Assembly: GCA_029582265.1 (NCBI GenBank)
Contig: CM055823.1
Coordinates: forward strand, 26,462,569-26,526,568
Direction of reading: 5' to 3'
Length of the DNA stretch: 64,000 nt
From: Zoroaster sp. YZ-2022
Lineage: Eukaryota > Echinodermata > Asteroidea > Forcipulatida > Zoroasteridae
The translations under genes were made by a program, and so were the position numbers. This document shows positions 10,507-22,440 of the stretch, piece after piece. Numbering within the stretch: position 1 is the stretch's first letter; every line of letters begins with the position of its first letter. The notes beneath the pieces were generated by a model that worked only from the letters and a program-made list of their open reading frames with translations, was not told where the DNA came from and did not search any database.

Positions 10507-10795
10507 GGCGTGGATTCTCTTCTGATGTTGTCTAAGATTGCTATTTTTGTGAAAATGATTTTCCACAAATGTCACAAAATTGTTTCTCTTCAGGGTGGAC
10601 TCTTAGTAAGATGCTGTCTAAGGTGGTGGTTCTTGTCAGAACGATTTGCCACATGCCACAAACAAATGGTTTCTCCCCAGTCATGCCATTAGTACAGACT
10701 CTCAGATGCTGTTTAAGATTGTATTCTCATGAGAATGATTAGTTACAAATGTCACAAAGAAGCTGTTTTCTCTCCAGAAATGCCATCCAGTTAGT
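10507..10795 (-). pseudogene. decayed fingers upstream of array C
   Basis: Two to three finger-like units with frameshifts, equivalent to 683-955 and 5409-5690. Confidence 0.5.
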
Positions 10796-11099
10796 TGCAA
10801 TTATTGTAACCTCCAATTTAAACATCACAAAGAATGACAACTTGTGGATTGTCCAACTATGAAATGAATGCAACCCCAGCGAATTTGGGCACATACAGAA
10901 GAAATCTATAATGTTGCTAAATTTGGTACACTGTCGAATTCGGAGTTTTCTCATGCGGATATGCAGGTACATGTACAATGTACATGTACGTGTAGCTAAC
11001 TAGCTAGCTGTGACCGCCTTGCCTGTGTAACAACGGCCTGGGTCTGATCAGCACGACCACCCTCCCCAACAAACAGTTTGTAAAGGGCAATAGATCACA

Positions 11100-11430
11100 T
11101 GTCCATTCTGTGCATAGACTATAGAGCACGCCCTGTTCATCGGAGCCGGCCGCCGACCGTCAGCAACAACAGCAGTGTCCATGCACATGACGTCATGGGG
11201 GCACCCGTCGCGTCGCGAGGTACCCACCCTCCTCGGCTAGGCTATCCTAGCGGTCAAAAGAAGGTCGCTCATTGGCCCAATCTGTGCGCCGCGCGTGTTT
11301 TGATATGATGTGCGTTTTCCATTGTTTCATCATCGTTTTATTTACCTCTAAGATGGCGGTGTGATGACGTCAACGCAAAAGAGATATCAGTGGTGGTGTA
11401 TATAATACGGCCGGCTCGTCGATCGTATAC
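11100..11430. promoter_or_regulatory. CpG-rich promoter-like block
   Basis: Locally GC- and CpG-rich within AT-rich surroundings. It contains two CRE palindromes TGACGTCA (near 11,188 and 11,374), a CCAAT-type ATTGGCCCAAT (about 11,270), a YY1-type AAGATGGCGG (about 11,351) and a TATA-like TATATAAT (about 11,400). It lies where array C would start transcription on the minus strand, but the TATA-like motif order fits plus-strand initiation near 11,430, so it may be bidirectional. No convincing ORF follows on the plus strand. The function is an inference from motifs. Confidence 0.4.
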
Positions 11431-13350
11431 AGTGAATGCTAGTTCTCAAACGTTTGGAGATCGCTAAACCGTAAACGTATCCGAAGAAAATAATCCTCTG
11501 TGCCGCATGAGGGCGCTGTTCATATTACGACTTCACCAAGTCATTCCTGTATTACTTACGTTACAAAGCATTTTACTAAACGTACTTTACAACACCACGA
11601 CAGCGTATACTTACATATCGGAGAACGATTTACCGTTCGTACCCCGTTGTGCAGAACTAAAAATATGTCAACGATTATACTGGATTAGGTTTTTTTTAGT
11701 GACGTTCGGTTTTGTTCGAGATTAGCGGTGGGTTGTAAACTGCATTTTTTTTTTTTTGCGGATTATTTATTAGTTTTTTGCCGTTGTTGTTGGATTTTTG
11801 TTGTTGTTGGAGGGATGAATGAATGTTTCCAATTCCAGTGACCGCGCCCTCCTCCTATGCGACACCTCCTCCTAACTCACACCCCGTAACCCTCTACCCC
11901 ACCGAGTTACATTTTGGGGGGTTAAATAGGGCTAAAATGTACTTTTGGAAATATTTAACAAATGTTTTCAATATTTATTTCAATAATCGGACACCCTTGT
12001 GATAAATCGATTGAATGTTTTTTTAAATATTATTTTGGTCATTTAATAAATTACAAATCAAACGTTTGGGAACAATCCTTATAAACCCTTAAATAATGAA
12101 GTCTAATTACGGAGAAGTTTATAGGTTACTTAAACAAATTTTGTCTTTAGACTTTAATTTAAAATGTATTTTGTTTATATGTCTATTCTAATTAGTAGTT
12201 AAAAGGTGATTAGTTCATTTTAAACGTATTTGAGGACCAAAACCCTATGCATTTGTACACAAAAATAAATCAAACGTTTGGGGACCATCGAAAAATCTAC
12301 CCATAAATTTTGTATTAATTGTGCTAAATTATTAAACTCTTTGAATATTATTCAGGGGTATGTAGACTTTAATTTAAAAATCTATTTTACCAATTTGGAG
12401 AAAATAAATTATATAGACTTAAATGCGTTATTGTAACTAACTCGAAGTGGATATGACTTTCAGACAAGATTCAAGACTATCGCACCAGCCGAAAAACTGC
12501 GAACTACATTCAGTAAAATATACAGCATCCACTCGTTTTCTGCAAACGGTTTAGATAAGCAGCCGTCCGCTCGTGATGACTGACCGTAGCTATAGGCCTA
12601 CTCAGTAACTAACATGTTAGTACCGTACAGTACATGGGTTACAGACTGAAACCCTTACCGCCCCCCCCCCCCACCCCCACCCCCTCCGGGATTTTCGGAG
12701 ACTACTTTTTTGGGTAACATATTGTATGCCACTGCAATATCTGCTTGTCTGCAAAATAAATACTGCTGGGTTAAGGATTGGGGCGGGGTCAAATTTACCC
12801 CTCAAAATATCCCCAACGCACATCACATGTATGTAGTTCGGCTCTATGTGTCTTCCCCATAATGGATTGAGTATCTGGGAAATGATCGGAATAAAAAAAA
12901 TGGTATCTAAGGTCCTCCTTACCCCTTCGTCCTCCCTCCCCCTGCCCACCCTGCCCACACTGCCGTTGGCTACAGAAATTTTTGAAAGGATAGGGGTTCA
13001 TAGGACAGGTAACAAACGTAAACGTGAAAGGAAGAAATGCAGGAGGCAGGATTTGGATGATTATATCCGTGACACTGTGAAGACGCTATAGTAAGAAGAG
13101 CAAATATCCACTGGACAGCCACAGTCAAGGCCGGAGGCTAGTTCGCTGAAAAGAACACTAGGATACACAAAGAACACAACGGGACACAAGGATATACCGT
13201 TCTCGGCCAAAGCGTTTGGCAACCCTAGATATCTGTTTTAGTTGCCAAGGGAAACGAGCCACAGCCCACCCTGGGACCCGATGAAGAAATGATCACCCTT
13301 ATAAAAAAAAAAACGCTGTAATTATATTATGATTAAATTGCAACAGTTTT
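11431..13350. other. unique spacer between units 3 and 4, no gene seen
   Basis: AT-rich. It contains a repeat phrase (TCTGTGCCGCATGAGGGCG near 11,498) that recurs near 32,366 and 34,275, and pyrimidine/purine simple tracts at 12,660 and 12,915-12,960. Frames of 60-113 codons here have low-complexity translations. Confidence 0.4.
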
Positions 13351-13440
13351 TGCAACAGAGGACAATCAGAGTATACTAATCGAAACGTCGAGTTGTAAAC
13401 TCCAGTTCTTTTCAGAACTAATTACTACTCAAAATAGAAC
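13350..13440 (+). ncRNA. degenerate hammerhead-like repeat, copy 1
   Basis: CAGAGGA, then an imperfect stem AATCAG/CTAATC around loop AGTATA, then GAAACGTCGAG, then hairpin GTTCT-TTTC-AGAAC about 12 bases on. It has the same order and spacing as 42,751-42,860, but the CTC arm that would close stem I is lost. It is probably a decayed copy. Confidence 0.4.
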
Positions 13441-13649
13441 TTCAGCACATATGGGCTAGTCAAAACACAACAACCAACTCTGCCCACACAGGAACCCATT
13501 TACCCCTGGGTGGAGAGAAGCAATTATGGTAAAGTGTCTTGCTCAAGGACACAAGTACCCTGATCGCGGTTGGGAGTCGAACCCACATTCTGACGACTCA
13601 GCCATCAGACGCAAATCCGATGCACTAAACCGCTCGACCATGGCACTCT
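13441..13649 (-). mobile_element. tRNA-derived SINE, copy 3 (3'-truncated)
   Basis: Head and half of the body of the same SINE as at 1540 and 6598. The tail is missing, and the hammerhead-like repeat abuts the break. It marks the left boundary of unit 4. Confidence 0.75.
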
Positions 13650-15264
13650 GTCCGTCCGGCGAGCAGCCTTTTTCTAATTCTTGGTCAAAGTTTTCAGTCC
13701 ACTCGAAAATTAGAACTGAAATCACTCACCAAAAATTATGTCTCTTTATTAAACAATCAAAAAGAGAAATAAAGATAGAAAAATCAGTAGGCACTGATCC
13801 AGATGATTGTTATAATGTTGCGTCCAATTTCCTCCAAAATATAACCTTTCTCCAAGTTGCCTGAAGGAGAGATATGGGTTAGGGTGACAGACAGATAGGA
13901 TTTCAAAGAAGGGTACTTAAGATATGTTAAGGGGTTGAATTTATATTGTAAAAAGGAAACCGTCAAAATCCGTTAGGGTTTTGATGGGATGAAGGGGAGC
14001 GTTTTTTTTTTTGTTCAAGTCCAATTTTTTTTTTTTTTTTACGACTGGGGGGGGGGGGTAAAGCACTATGTGACGAAGGGGGTTTATCTCCTCAGACAAA
14101 CCTATTTCTATATTAACACCATTGTCAGCTTAACTCTAAATATGTTTTTAAAATATTTCACAATTTTATTTCTTGTAATCCGTAATCCTTCACCAATTAC
14201 AAAATTAAATTTAAATAATAAATTAAATTGAAAATATATAAACAATACAAAAAATTAACCCTAACTGCCCCGTATCCTAAAAACAAATCCTCCAAGGGGC
14301 ACTTTTTGGGAAAAATTCAGCACTGGTACTTTCACCTCTTCCAATGGGGCAAAATTACGACCTGGCAAGAAGTACATGCCATAAGTGCTGAATATGAAAG
14401 ATCAACAAAACTGTATGGTGCATTTTGAAGATAAAGGCATGTTTCCAAAAATGCACTGATGGATTTTGGAGGATTCGGGAAGATTCCAAGCAACAGTCTG
14501 ATGAAAAAGAAAAATTGATAGAAATTGCCATAAAAATTTTGAAAACAAAACTTAATGGAAGGTTCACCATTGCTGGTATTTGGTAATGTACATTCATTTC
14601 AAATGTCTAGTTTAAAAACAATGCATCACAAAATTAACCTGTGAAAATTTCATCACAATTTGTGCTCACATTCATGAGAAAACAGCAACACAGAACTGTT
14701 CGTGTTACATGTTTGTTAAAAATTGTTTTACAAAAAGTTGCTGGTTTTTTGTAAATTCAACAACAATATTTGTTATCTCGGAGATGAAAGCATTTTAGAT
14801 AAACAAAAACATTCTCAGCATAACTGCTACGTGTATCAACATGTGATTTTTGATAATTTTGTAATTACTAATGTTACATGTTCCATTTAAATTTATCTGT
14901 ATGTAAAGAAATTTCTGCAAATTTTACAAATTTCTGACCCTGTTATTTCCAATGGCATGTGTTGTAGACTGACGTTGTCTAGACGTGAGATCAAGTCGTA
15001 GATTGGCTGTATTTGTCCATGTGGATGCGCGCCGTTCCATAGCGTGCGGACTGTGCACTACATGTCAACTACCTCAAACTCATTGTATTACATACTTCAC
15101 ATTGGCAGCAGTGTATCACCACGAGTACGAGTGTCAGCCGAACTCACGCAATCAATGCTGCATGTTGGGGCACTATAAACAGCGCTATGACAGACTGCGC
15201 AGTACACAGACGGATACAGCTAATATACAGACTTGATTTCAAGTCTAACACTGTCTCAAGTTAC

Positions 15265-15373
15265 ATGTATGATCTTGTGTGAACAATTTGCCATAAATGT
15301 CACAAATTGGTTTCTCGTCAGTTAAGGTGTGACTGCATGATGTAGTCTTAGAGCATTCTTTTTGGAAAAATAT
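15265..15373 (-). pseudogene. decayed finger downstream of array D
   Basis: Remnant equivalent to those after arrays B and C. The CDIILW ending of array D runs into it. Confidence 0.45.
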
Positions 15374-16756
15374 TTACCACAAAATAATATCACAAACAAA
15401 TGGTTTCTCTCCAGTGTGGACAGTTTGATGATGTTTAAATCTGCTTCCACGAGAGAAGGATTTTCCACAAATGTCACAAACAAATGGTTTCTCTCCAGTG
15501 TGGACAGTTTGATGACATTTAAGTGTGCTTCCACGCGAGAAGGATTTACTACAAATGTCACAAACAAATGGTTTCTCTCCAGTGTGGACTCTCAAATGCC
15601 GTTTAAGATCATGTTTTACTGAAAACGATTTTTCACAGATATCACAAAAGAAAGGTTTCTCATTGGTGTGGACTCTCTGATGCTTTCTAAGACTGCTTGT
15701 CTGAGAGAAGGATTTTCCACAAATGTCACAAACAAATGGTTTCTCTCCAGTGTGGACTCTCTGATGCTGTGTATGTTTGCCATTATCTGAGAAGGATTTT
15801 CCACAAATGTCACAAACAAATGGTTTTTCTCCAGTGTGGACTCTCTGATGCTGTCTAAGACTGCTATTATCTGAGAAGGATTTTTCACAAATGTCACAAA
15901 CAAATGGTTTCTCTCCAGTGTGGACTCTTTGATGCCGTCTAAGTTTGCTATTAGTTGAGAAGGATTTTCCACAAATGTCACAAACAAATGGTTTCTCTCC
16001 AGTGTGGACTCTCTCATGCTGTCTAAGATTGCTATTATCTGATAAGGATTTTCCACAAATGTCACAAACAAATGGTTTCTCTCCAGTGTGGACTCTCTGA
16101 TGCTGTATAAGTTTGCTATTATATGAGAAGGATTTTCCACAAATGTCACAAACAAATGATTTCTCTCTAGTGTGGACTATTTGATGCCGTCTAAGATTGC
16201 CATTATCTGAGAAGGATTTTCCACAAATGTCACAAACAAATGGTTTCTCTCCAGTGTGGACTCTCTGATGCTGTCTAAGATTGCTATTATCTGATAAGGA
16301 TTTTCCACAAATGTCACAAACAAATGGTTTCTCTCCAGTGTGGACTCTCTGATGATGTCTACGTTTGCTATTATATGAGAAGGATTTTCCACAAATGTCA
16401 CAAACAAATGGTTTCTCTCCAGTGTGGACTATTTGATGCCGTCTAAGATTGCTATTATCTGAGAAGGATTTTCCACAAATGTCACAAACAAATGGTTTCT
16501 CTCCAGTGTGGACTCTCTGATGCTGTCTAAGATTGCTATTATCTGATAAGGATTTTCCACAAATGTTACAAACAAATGGTTTCTCTCCAGTGTGGACTCT
16601 CTGATGCTGTCTAAGTTTGCAATTATATGAGAAGGATTTTCCACAAATGTCACAAACAAATGGTTTCTCTCCAGTGTGGACTATTTGATGCCGTCCAAGA
16701 CTGCCATTTTGTGAGAAGGCTTTTCCACAAATGTCACAAGCAAATGGCTTCTCCAT
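15374..16756 (-). CDS. C2H2 zinc-finger protein, array D (16 fingers)
   Basis: ATG at 16756 (MEKPFACDIC) gives 460 residues with 16 canonical fingers. The C-terminal end is CDIILW, where a seventeenth finger has lost its second Cys. Fingers repeat as YNSK-DNSN-DNGN triplets. The minus-strand frame starts at 16,155, 16,407 and 16,659 are exactly 252 bp apart, which shows a three-finger higher-order repeat. Unlike B and C it lacks the shared premature stop. A DNA-binding nuclear protein is likely, with no effector domain visible. It is the cleanest copy: no frameshift directly precedes the ATG and the upstream finger differs mainly by a deletion. Confidence 0.78.
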   Translation of the reverse strand: MEKPFACDICGKAFSQNGSLGRHQIVHTGEKPFVCDICGKSFSYNCKLRQHQRVHTGEKPFVCNICGKSLSDNSNLRQHQRVHTGEKPFVCDICGKSFSDNSNLRRHQIVHTGEKPFVCDICGKSFSYNSKRRHHQRVHTGEKPFVCDICGKSLSDNSNLRQHQRVHTGEKPFVCDICGKSFSDNGNLRRHQIVHTREKSFVCDICGKSFSYNSKLIQHQRVHTGEKPFVCDICGKSLSDNSNLRQHERVHTGEKPFVCDICGKSFSTNSKLRRHQRVHTGEKPFVCDICEKSFSDNSSLRQHQRVHTGEKPFVCDICGKSFSDNGKHTQHQRVHTGEKPFVCDICGKSFSQTSSLRKHQRVHTNEKPFFCDICEKSFSVKHDLKRHLRVHTGEKPFVCDICSKSFSRGSTLKCHQTVHTGEKPFVCDICGKSFSRGSRFKHHQTVHTGEKPFVCDIILW

Positions 16757-17035
16757 GGCGTGGATTCCCTTCTGATGTTGTCTAAGATTGCTATTTTGTG
16801 AAAATGATTTTCCACAAATGTCACAAAATGGTTTCTCTTCAGAAATCTAAGATGCTGTCTAAGGTGGTGGTTCTTGTGAGAACGATTTGCCACATGCCAC
16901 AAACAAATGGTTTCTCCCCAGTCATGCCAGTACAGACTCTCAGATGCTGCTTCGGATTGTATTCTCATGAGAATGATTTGTTACAAATGTCACAAAGAAG
17001 CTGTTTCTCTCCAGAAATGCCATCCAGTTAGTTGC
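16757..17035 (-). pseudogene. decayed fingers upstream of array D
   Basis: Equivalent to the remnants upstream of A-C. Finger phrases in several frames show it does not extend array D. Confidence 0.5.
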
Positions 17036-17354
17036 AATTAATGAATTATTGTAACCTCAAATTTAAACATCACAAAGAATGACAATTTGTGGATTGTTCA
17101 ACTATGAAATGAATGCAACCCCGGCGAATTTGGGCACATACAGAAGAAATCTATAATGTTGCTGAATTTGGAACACTGTCGAATTCGGAGTTTTCTCGTG
17201 CGGATATGCAGGTACGTGTAGCTAACTAGCTAGCTGTGACCGCCTTGCCTGTGTGCAGTTCTAAAATTAAAAAGGACACGTACATGTACATACATGTATG
17301 TACATGTATGTCCACATATGCACATTGCAAGAAGAGCTAGGATTAGGATTCACG

Positions 17355-17560
17355 CGTCAAGTGTTGTCGCGTCACATTAGAAGTGTTGTCGCGTCGCATT
17401 AGAAGTGTTGTCGCGTCGCACTAAGTGTATCGCGTCGCATTAGAAGTGTTGTCGCGTCGCACGAGAAGTGTTGTCGCGTCGCACTAGAAGTGTGTCGCGT
17501 CGCACTAGAAGTGTATTCGCGTCGCACTAGAAGTGTTGTCGCGTCGCACTAGAAGTGTTC
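17355..17560. repeat. about 20 bp CGCGTCGC tandem array, left arm
   Basis: Roughly ten copies of AGTGTTGTCGCGTCGCACTA, with some units two bases shorter. CpG-rich against an AT-rich background. Mirror of 20,130-20,360. Confidence 0.9.
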
Positions 17561-20129
17561 ACCATTGCAGTTTTTTCTCGTATGAAGAGCCGTATGTGAC
17601 TAAATTTCGACTAATTAATATATAAGACTAAAATAAATGTAAATCCATATATTTACTAGCAAAACCAATTATACAAAAGCGGCAACCAGACTGGTTGGCT
17701 GCTAGCATGCATACGGTACTAAAAATGAATTTGGGATTTATATTCCTTTAAAAAAGTCCTCCACAGCCCATACATTATTATTATACAGAAAGGTTTTGTT
17801 TTTGAATTAGTGTTGTAGTTAACAAAAAATGTTTACAACCTAAACCTAGTCTCGATCCCGATACTCCCTACATGGAAGGTGAGCTCGAATTTGTTGGTGA
17901 ATTAATTACAAAGGGACCTTAATAAAATTGTATTTATAAAATAATATAAATTCTTTAATGCAGATAAATATTGCACAGGCCTGTTAGGTTCACTCGTCCC
18001 CACCAACCATGGAGGTCCTCAGCAAGCGGGGTGGGCGATTTCTTTCTGCCAACTAAAATTACCATCCCGCGATATTTCAGCCAGTGATAAGTTTATTTGT
18101 GGCTTATTCCATCAGTCCCAAAACACTTAATTAAATATCTGGCTAGCCCTAACATATTAATGAGCTACCATACCAAACCAAAGTCCCTAGGCAGACCAAA
18201 GGTCTCTGCCAGAATGTAAACAAACCCACCCAAGCCCATACCTTGGCTGATGATAAGAAGTGACACTGTACTATGGCATGAATAGACAATTATACACAAT
18301 GTTCGTCTGTATCAAAAAATTCGATAGTGAATTTAATAATATAACGACCAATACTAACACAATTAATATGGAAACTAAGAACATTCCAAAACTGGAGGCA
18401 TAAGTCTAGATGGTCTTCATCTGGAATACCTGCAACCAGTAATACAGTGAATTTAGGGTTTCTAATTCTCACAGTGACTGAACAATGGTGGGCTATAAAT
18501 TTACAAATAACTCGGAAACATTAATTTTTTACAAGGTTTACAACAAAATGATAAGTGGAAACGAGATGAATAATAAAACCTGTCATTCAGTAGATTACAA
18601 TAAAAGTGTAAGCAATTTGATTTAACTGAGGAATCAGAAACAATAAAAAAGTGGAAAATGCAATAAAGTAAAATAATAGGAATTAAGTAATAATCAGAAA
18701 TTAAAATAATCCAGTCACTATTCTAGGTTCGTAACATCCAAACATCAGAGAAACAGAAGGAAAGTAACACCACTGATGAAATATTAATTAATAAATGTTA
18801 AAACAATTTTTCATGATTGGCAATTCTTTAAGTACAAATGTTACAACTGGTCATCAACTTTGTATTAAGTATGTATTAAACTTTCATAGCAGACACGTAT
18901 TCCTCAAACCTTGAGTCTGTGTCATTTTATGGTAACACACAAGTCAAAGTTACACTGAAAAATTGGAACTTGGTCAGACTTACTGATCTGTGAATGTCTA
19001 CCCACTAAGAAAGTTTTTTGTAGTAAAATATATTTCTTTTCTGTAAGGATAATGTATTATTTTGTTGATGCATAACTCCAGCCTAGATGAAAGCTTCAGC
19101 AATAGTGAAAATACATTCAGGTTGTTTATTATGTGAAATGTTTGTCTCATGAACTTTAAAAAATAATTTTGAAAAAATAGTTATACTGAAATTGAGGCTT
19201 CAAAAGAAACATTTCATGAATGATGTATTCCATAACATATATAAATGTGATCCTGCCTATAGTTAATACATTTTGATTATCTCAAAATGCAACTTGTGGG
19301 ACATAATTATTTGGGACTGTGTTGTCCTTTAAATTAATAGTAGGCCTAAAATAAAATCATCTGTTTGTGTCCTTTTTGCTTTTAATTATCTGTCATCTAG
19401 CTCCCCCCCCCCCTCCCCCATATAATTACATTATTGTGTGACCATGAATTTAGGGTATGGTTCTGCTTTAAAATAGTTTGCTATGAAAAGAGGCATCAGT
19501 ATATAAAAACATACAAATGTTGCTGACTGAAAATTTATTTTGGACCAACTCTTGCTCTAGTACCTTTGATTTGCCGACTGAGAACAATTATTGGGGTGTC
19601 ACACCCCATACCCCTGCCCCTGCTCGCTACGGCCCTGGGCGGTGGGGACGAGTGAACCCTGTAGGCCTGTGCAATATTTTCCTGAACAATTTATATTATT
19701 TTAAAAATACAATTTTACAAAGGTTCTTCTGTACTTAATTCACCGCCAAATTCGAGTGGCATGGTAGTCTTGTGGTTTAGAATGCTCACCTTCCATGTAG
19801 GTAGTTGGGATCAAGACTAGGTTTAGGTTGTAAATATCTGTAACAGGATTAGCAACATTTTTGTTAACTACAACACTAATTCAGAAACAAAACCTTTCTG
19901 TAAAACAATAATGTATGGGCTGTGGAGGATTTTTTAAAGGAATATAAATCCCAAAATTCATGTTTAGTACCGTATGCATGCTAGCTGCCAACCAGTCTGG
20001 TTGCCGCTTTTGAATAATTGTTTTTTCTAGTAAATATATGGCTTTACATTTATTTCAGTCTTATATATTAATTAGTCGAAATTTAGTCACTTATGGCTCT
20101 TCATACGAGAAAAAACTGCAATGGTGAAC

Positions 20130-20360
20130 ACTTCTAGTGTGACGCGACTACACTTCTAGTGCGACGCGACTACACTTCTAGTGCGACGCGACACACTTCT
20201 AGTGCGACGCGACTACACTTCTAGTGCGACGCGACACACTTCTAGTGCGACGCGACACACTTCTAGTGCGACGCGACACACTTCTAGTGCGACGTGACTA
20301 CACTTCTAGTGCGACGCGACTACACTTCTAATGCGACGCAACAACACTTCTAGTGCGACG
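20130..20360. repeat. about 20 bp tandem array, right arm
   Basis: Roughly eleven to twelve copies of CACTTCTAGTGCGACGCGAC, the reverse complement of the left array. Copy number and unit lengths differ between the arms. Confidence 0.9.
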
Positions 20361-20528
20361 CGTGAATCCTAATGCGACGCTTACACACTCTTCTTGCAAT
20401 GTGCATGGTTGTATTATTGACAGCGTGAAGCTGTGGAGTTTGTTGCTTTGTCCCAGCCAAAATAGTTCTGATTTGCCAAGAAAAATTATATCAAATCTGC
20501 TCAAAAGACATCAATGTTGGGCATAGTC

Positions 20529-20790
20529 CATGGGCGGATCCAGAACATTTTTAGGGGGGGGGGCTGAGAATCAAAAACAATTATTTTTCAGTACCGGTAC
20601 TACAAAAATTACAATGAAATAATCAAAGGCAGAGAGAAAAACAAAGCACAGTGAGGGGGAAATGAGAGTGCGTTCCCTCCCCTTCCCCTCTCTCTCCCTC
20701 TCTTTTTCTCTCCTTTTTTTTTTTTTTTTTTTTTTTACGATTTGGGGGGGGGGGGCTACAGCTCCCTTAGCCCCCCCTGGATCCGCCAAT
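20529..20790. mobile_element. MITE with GGCGGATCCAG ends
   Basis: Ends read CATGGGCGGATCCAG and CTGGATCCGCCAATG with subterminal G runs. The interior is simple sequence including a long poly-T. No coding capacity. Confidence 0.7.
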
Positions 20791-21185
20791 GTAGTCCCAG
20801 TCCATTGTTGCATGATCCACAAAACATTTTCAAATAAAAGGTTGTGGGTTAATAATTTATGCTAATGTCAAGACCCAGCTCATACTTTTGACACTCTTTA
20901 GTAGGGCAATACACTCTAAGAGGTCACAAATTAGTGTTATTTTTTTTAATTTTGTCATGGAAACACACTTGGGATATGGAAGTCTTTTGTAAAATATGTA
21001 TGAAATAACCAATACGAGCAGAAGTTTCTCTTGTTTTATTAGAGTCATAATAAATGTGGACGTTTCGGTTATTTCAGGATCCGGATACCCGAAATTGTAA
21101 ATATTCGGATACCCGGTTACCCGTAAATAATTTTGTAAAAAATGTATTAAATAACCAACACTTACACAAGTTACTGCCTCTATAT

Positions 21186-21866
21186 TAGGCCAAAAAAAAA
21201 AGATGTTGAGTTGCCCTCCACCGACCGACCCAAAAGTGCTGAAATCTCGGGTCGGGTTTTTTTTTTTTTTTTTTTTTTCCCCTGTCATTCATAGGCCTAT
21301 TTATTAATGAAACTTACCAATTTTCTTTGTATAAAACATAATACGTTTGATTTGTGAAATTTTCCACTTTTTTAACCGGTAAATTTACCGGTACCCAAGA
21401 CTCAATCTACATGTTTTCAAATCGAATGGCCCCGGCCCTCACATGGTGCACTGCCTTCGCACACACTGTGTGCCAACGATTGCGACTCAAATCTACACGT
21501 TTTCCAATCGAATGGCCCCTCACATGTTTTCCACTGGCTTCGCGCACTGTTGTTTTGTATGTCAATGATTGCGACTCAATCTACACGTTTTCAAATCGAA
21601 TGGCCACTCACATGTTGCATGTTGAGCATTGCATGCAATATGGAAAAGTACAACAAAAATGCTTGGGATACTTTTATTCTGAAGCAAAATTCCTTGCTGA
21701 TAGGTATACAAATGAAAAACATGGTATGTGGTTTCAGTTCCAATGCATTTCAATCTTAAAATGACAGTCAAGGAGAGAAAAAAAAAAAGAAAAAAAAAAT
21801 CCCGACCGACCGACCCCTTCAAATATTTTCACTGGAGGGCAACTCAACAATTTTGTTTTGGCCTTA
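21186..21866. mobile_element. inverted-repeat element with TAGGCCAAAA ends
   Basis: Left TAGGCCAAAA...TGTTGAGTTGCCCTCCA and right TGGAGGGCAACTCAACA...GGCCTTA are inverted about 50 bp repeats. Next to them sit A/T runs and CGACCGACC tracts. The interior carries about 2.5 copies of a roughly 85 bp tandem repeat (21,400-21,620: TCAAATCGAATGGCC). Short ORFs inside are repeat-derived. Confidence 0.7.
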
Positions 21867-21999
21867 TAAACGAATTTTAGCATCCCCATTCCCCACATTG
21901 TTCATAAAATACCGGAGACTTCCATTTGTGTGGTTCACATGTTCAGTTGGAATTTTAAAAAGTCATTTACGTGTATACGACATTATTTCCGGTTTTTCA

Positions 22000-22440
22000 T
22001 TGGTATAGACAATCTGATGCTGTTTAAGACTGCAATTTTGTGGAAAGACTCTCTGATGCCGTCTAAGATTGGATCGTTTTGAGAATCATTTTCCACAAAT
22101 GTTACAAACAAATGGTTTCTCTCCAGTGTGGAGATGCTCTACAAGAGGGTTTTTTCTGAGAAGAATTTTCCACAAATGTCACAAATAAACGGTTTCTTGT
22201 TAGTGTGGCCTCTCTGATAGTTTTAGTGAACCTGACTTAGTTTGGTTTCTCCATGGTGTGAAGAGTAAGCCTGACCGTGAGAAGAATTTTCCACAAATGT
22301 CACAAACAAATGGTTTCTCTCCAGTGTGGACTCTCTGTATTCTCGTGAGGATGATTTGTTACAAATGTCACAAACAAATAGTTTCTCTCCAGAAATACAT
22401 GTAGTATGCATCCTGTTAGTTGCGATTATTGTAACATCCA
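22000..22440 (-). pseudogene. decayed zinc-finger array, copy E
   Basis: Four to five finger-like units on the minus strand (CDICGK, GEKLF, HTGEKP pieces) with variable spacing and stops. They are followed to the right by the conserved 5' flank (TTGCGATTATTGTAACATCC, then about 240 bp). A dead fifth member of the cluster, separated by the foldback element. Confidence 0.75.

Larger units (their letters stand above)
6590..11060. repeat. tandem zinc-finger unit, copy 3
   Basis: Co-linear with copies 2 and 4 and includes a 419 bp MITE (7,591-8,009) absent from both. Its 5' flank ends near 11,060, where unrelated sequence of about 2.4 kb separates it from copy 4. Confidence 0.8.
13441..17270. repeat. 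tandem zinc-finger unit, copy 4
   Basis: Co-linear with units 2 and 3 from the truncated SINE to the GAATTCGGAGTTTTCT block at about 17,180. It ends just before the foldback element at 17,319. Confidence 0.8.
17319..20404. mobile_element. TU-like foldback transposon, 3.1 kb
   Basis: Arms of about 580-660 bp (17,319-17,900 and 19,745-20,404) are inverted copies. The outer tip is TGCACATTGCAAGAAGAG, then a tandem array of about 20 bp CGCGTCGC units, then a unique inner part (GGCAACCAGACTGGTTG and TTCCATGTAGG sections). The 1.85 kb middle is AT-rich and has no convincing ORF. The structure matches foldback elements of the sea urchin TU type, whose arms carry short tandem repeats. No target duplication was resolved. 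Non-autonomous. Confidence 0.85.

Noticed and set aside
12846..13091. 81-codon frame with a basic end (KRKRERKKCRRQD)
   Set aside because: The first half is a translated pyrimidine tract. The basic tail alone has no recognised family, although it lies 270 bp before a hammerhead-like repeat and could be a retroelement scrap.
18290..18472. 60-codon minus-strand frame inside the foldback element
   Set aside because: No domain, no continuation upstream or downstream, and AT-rich codons. Treated as chance.
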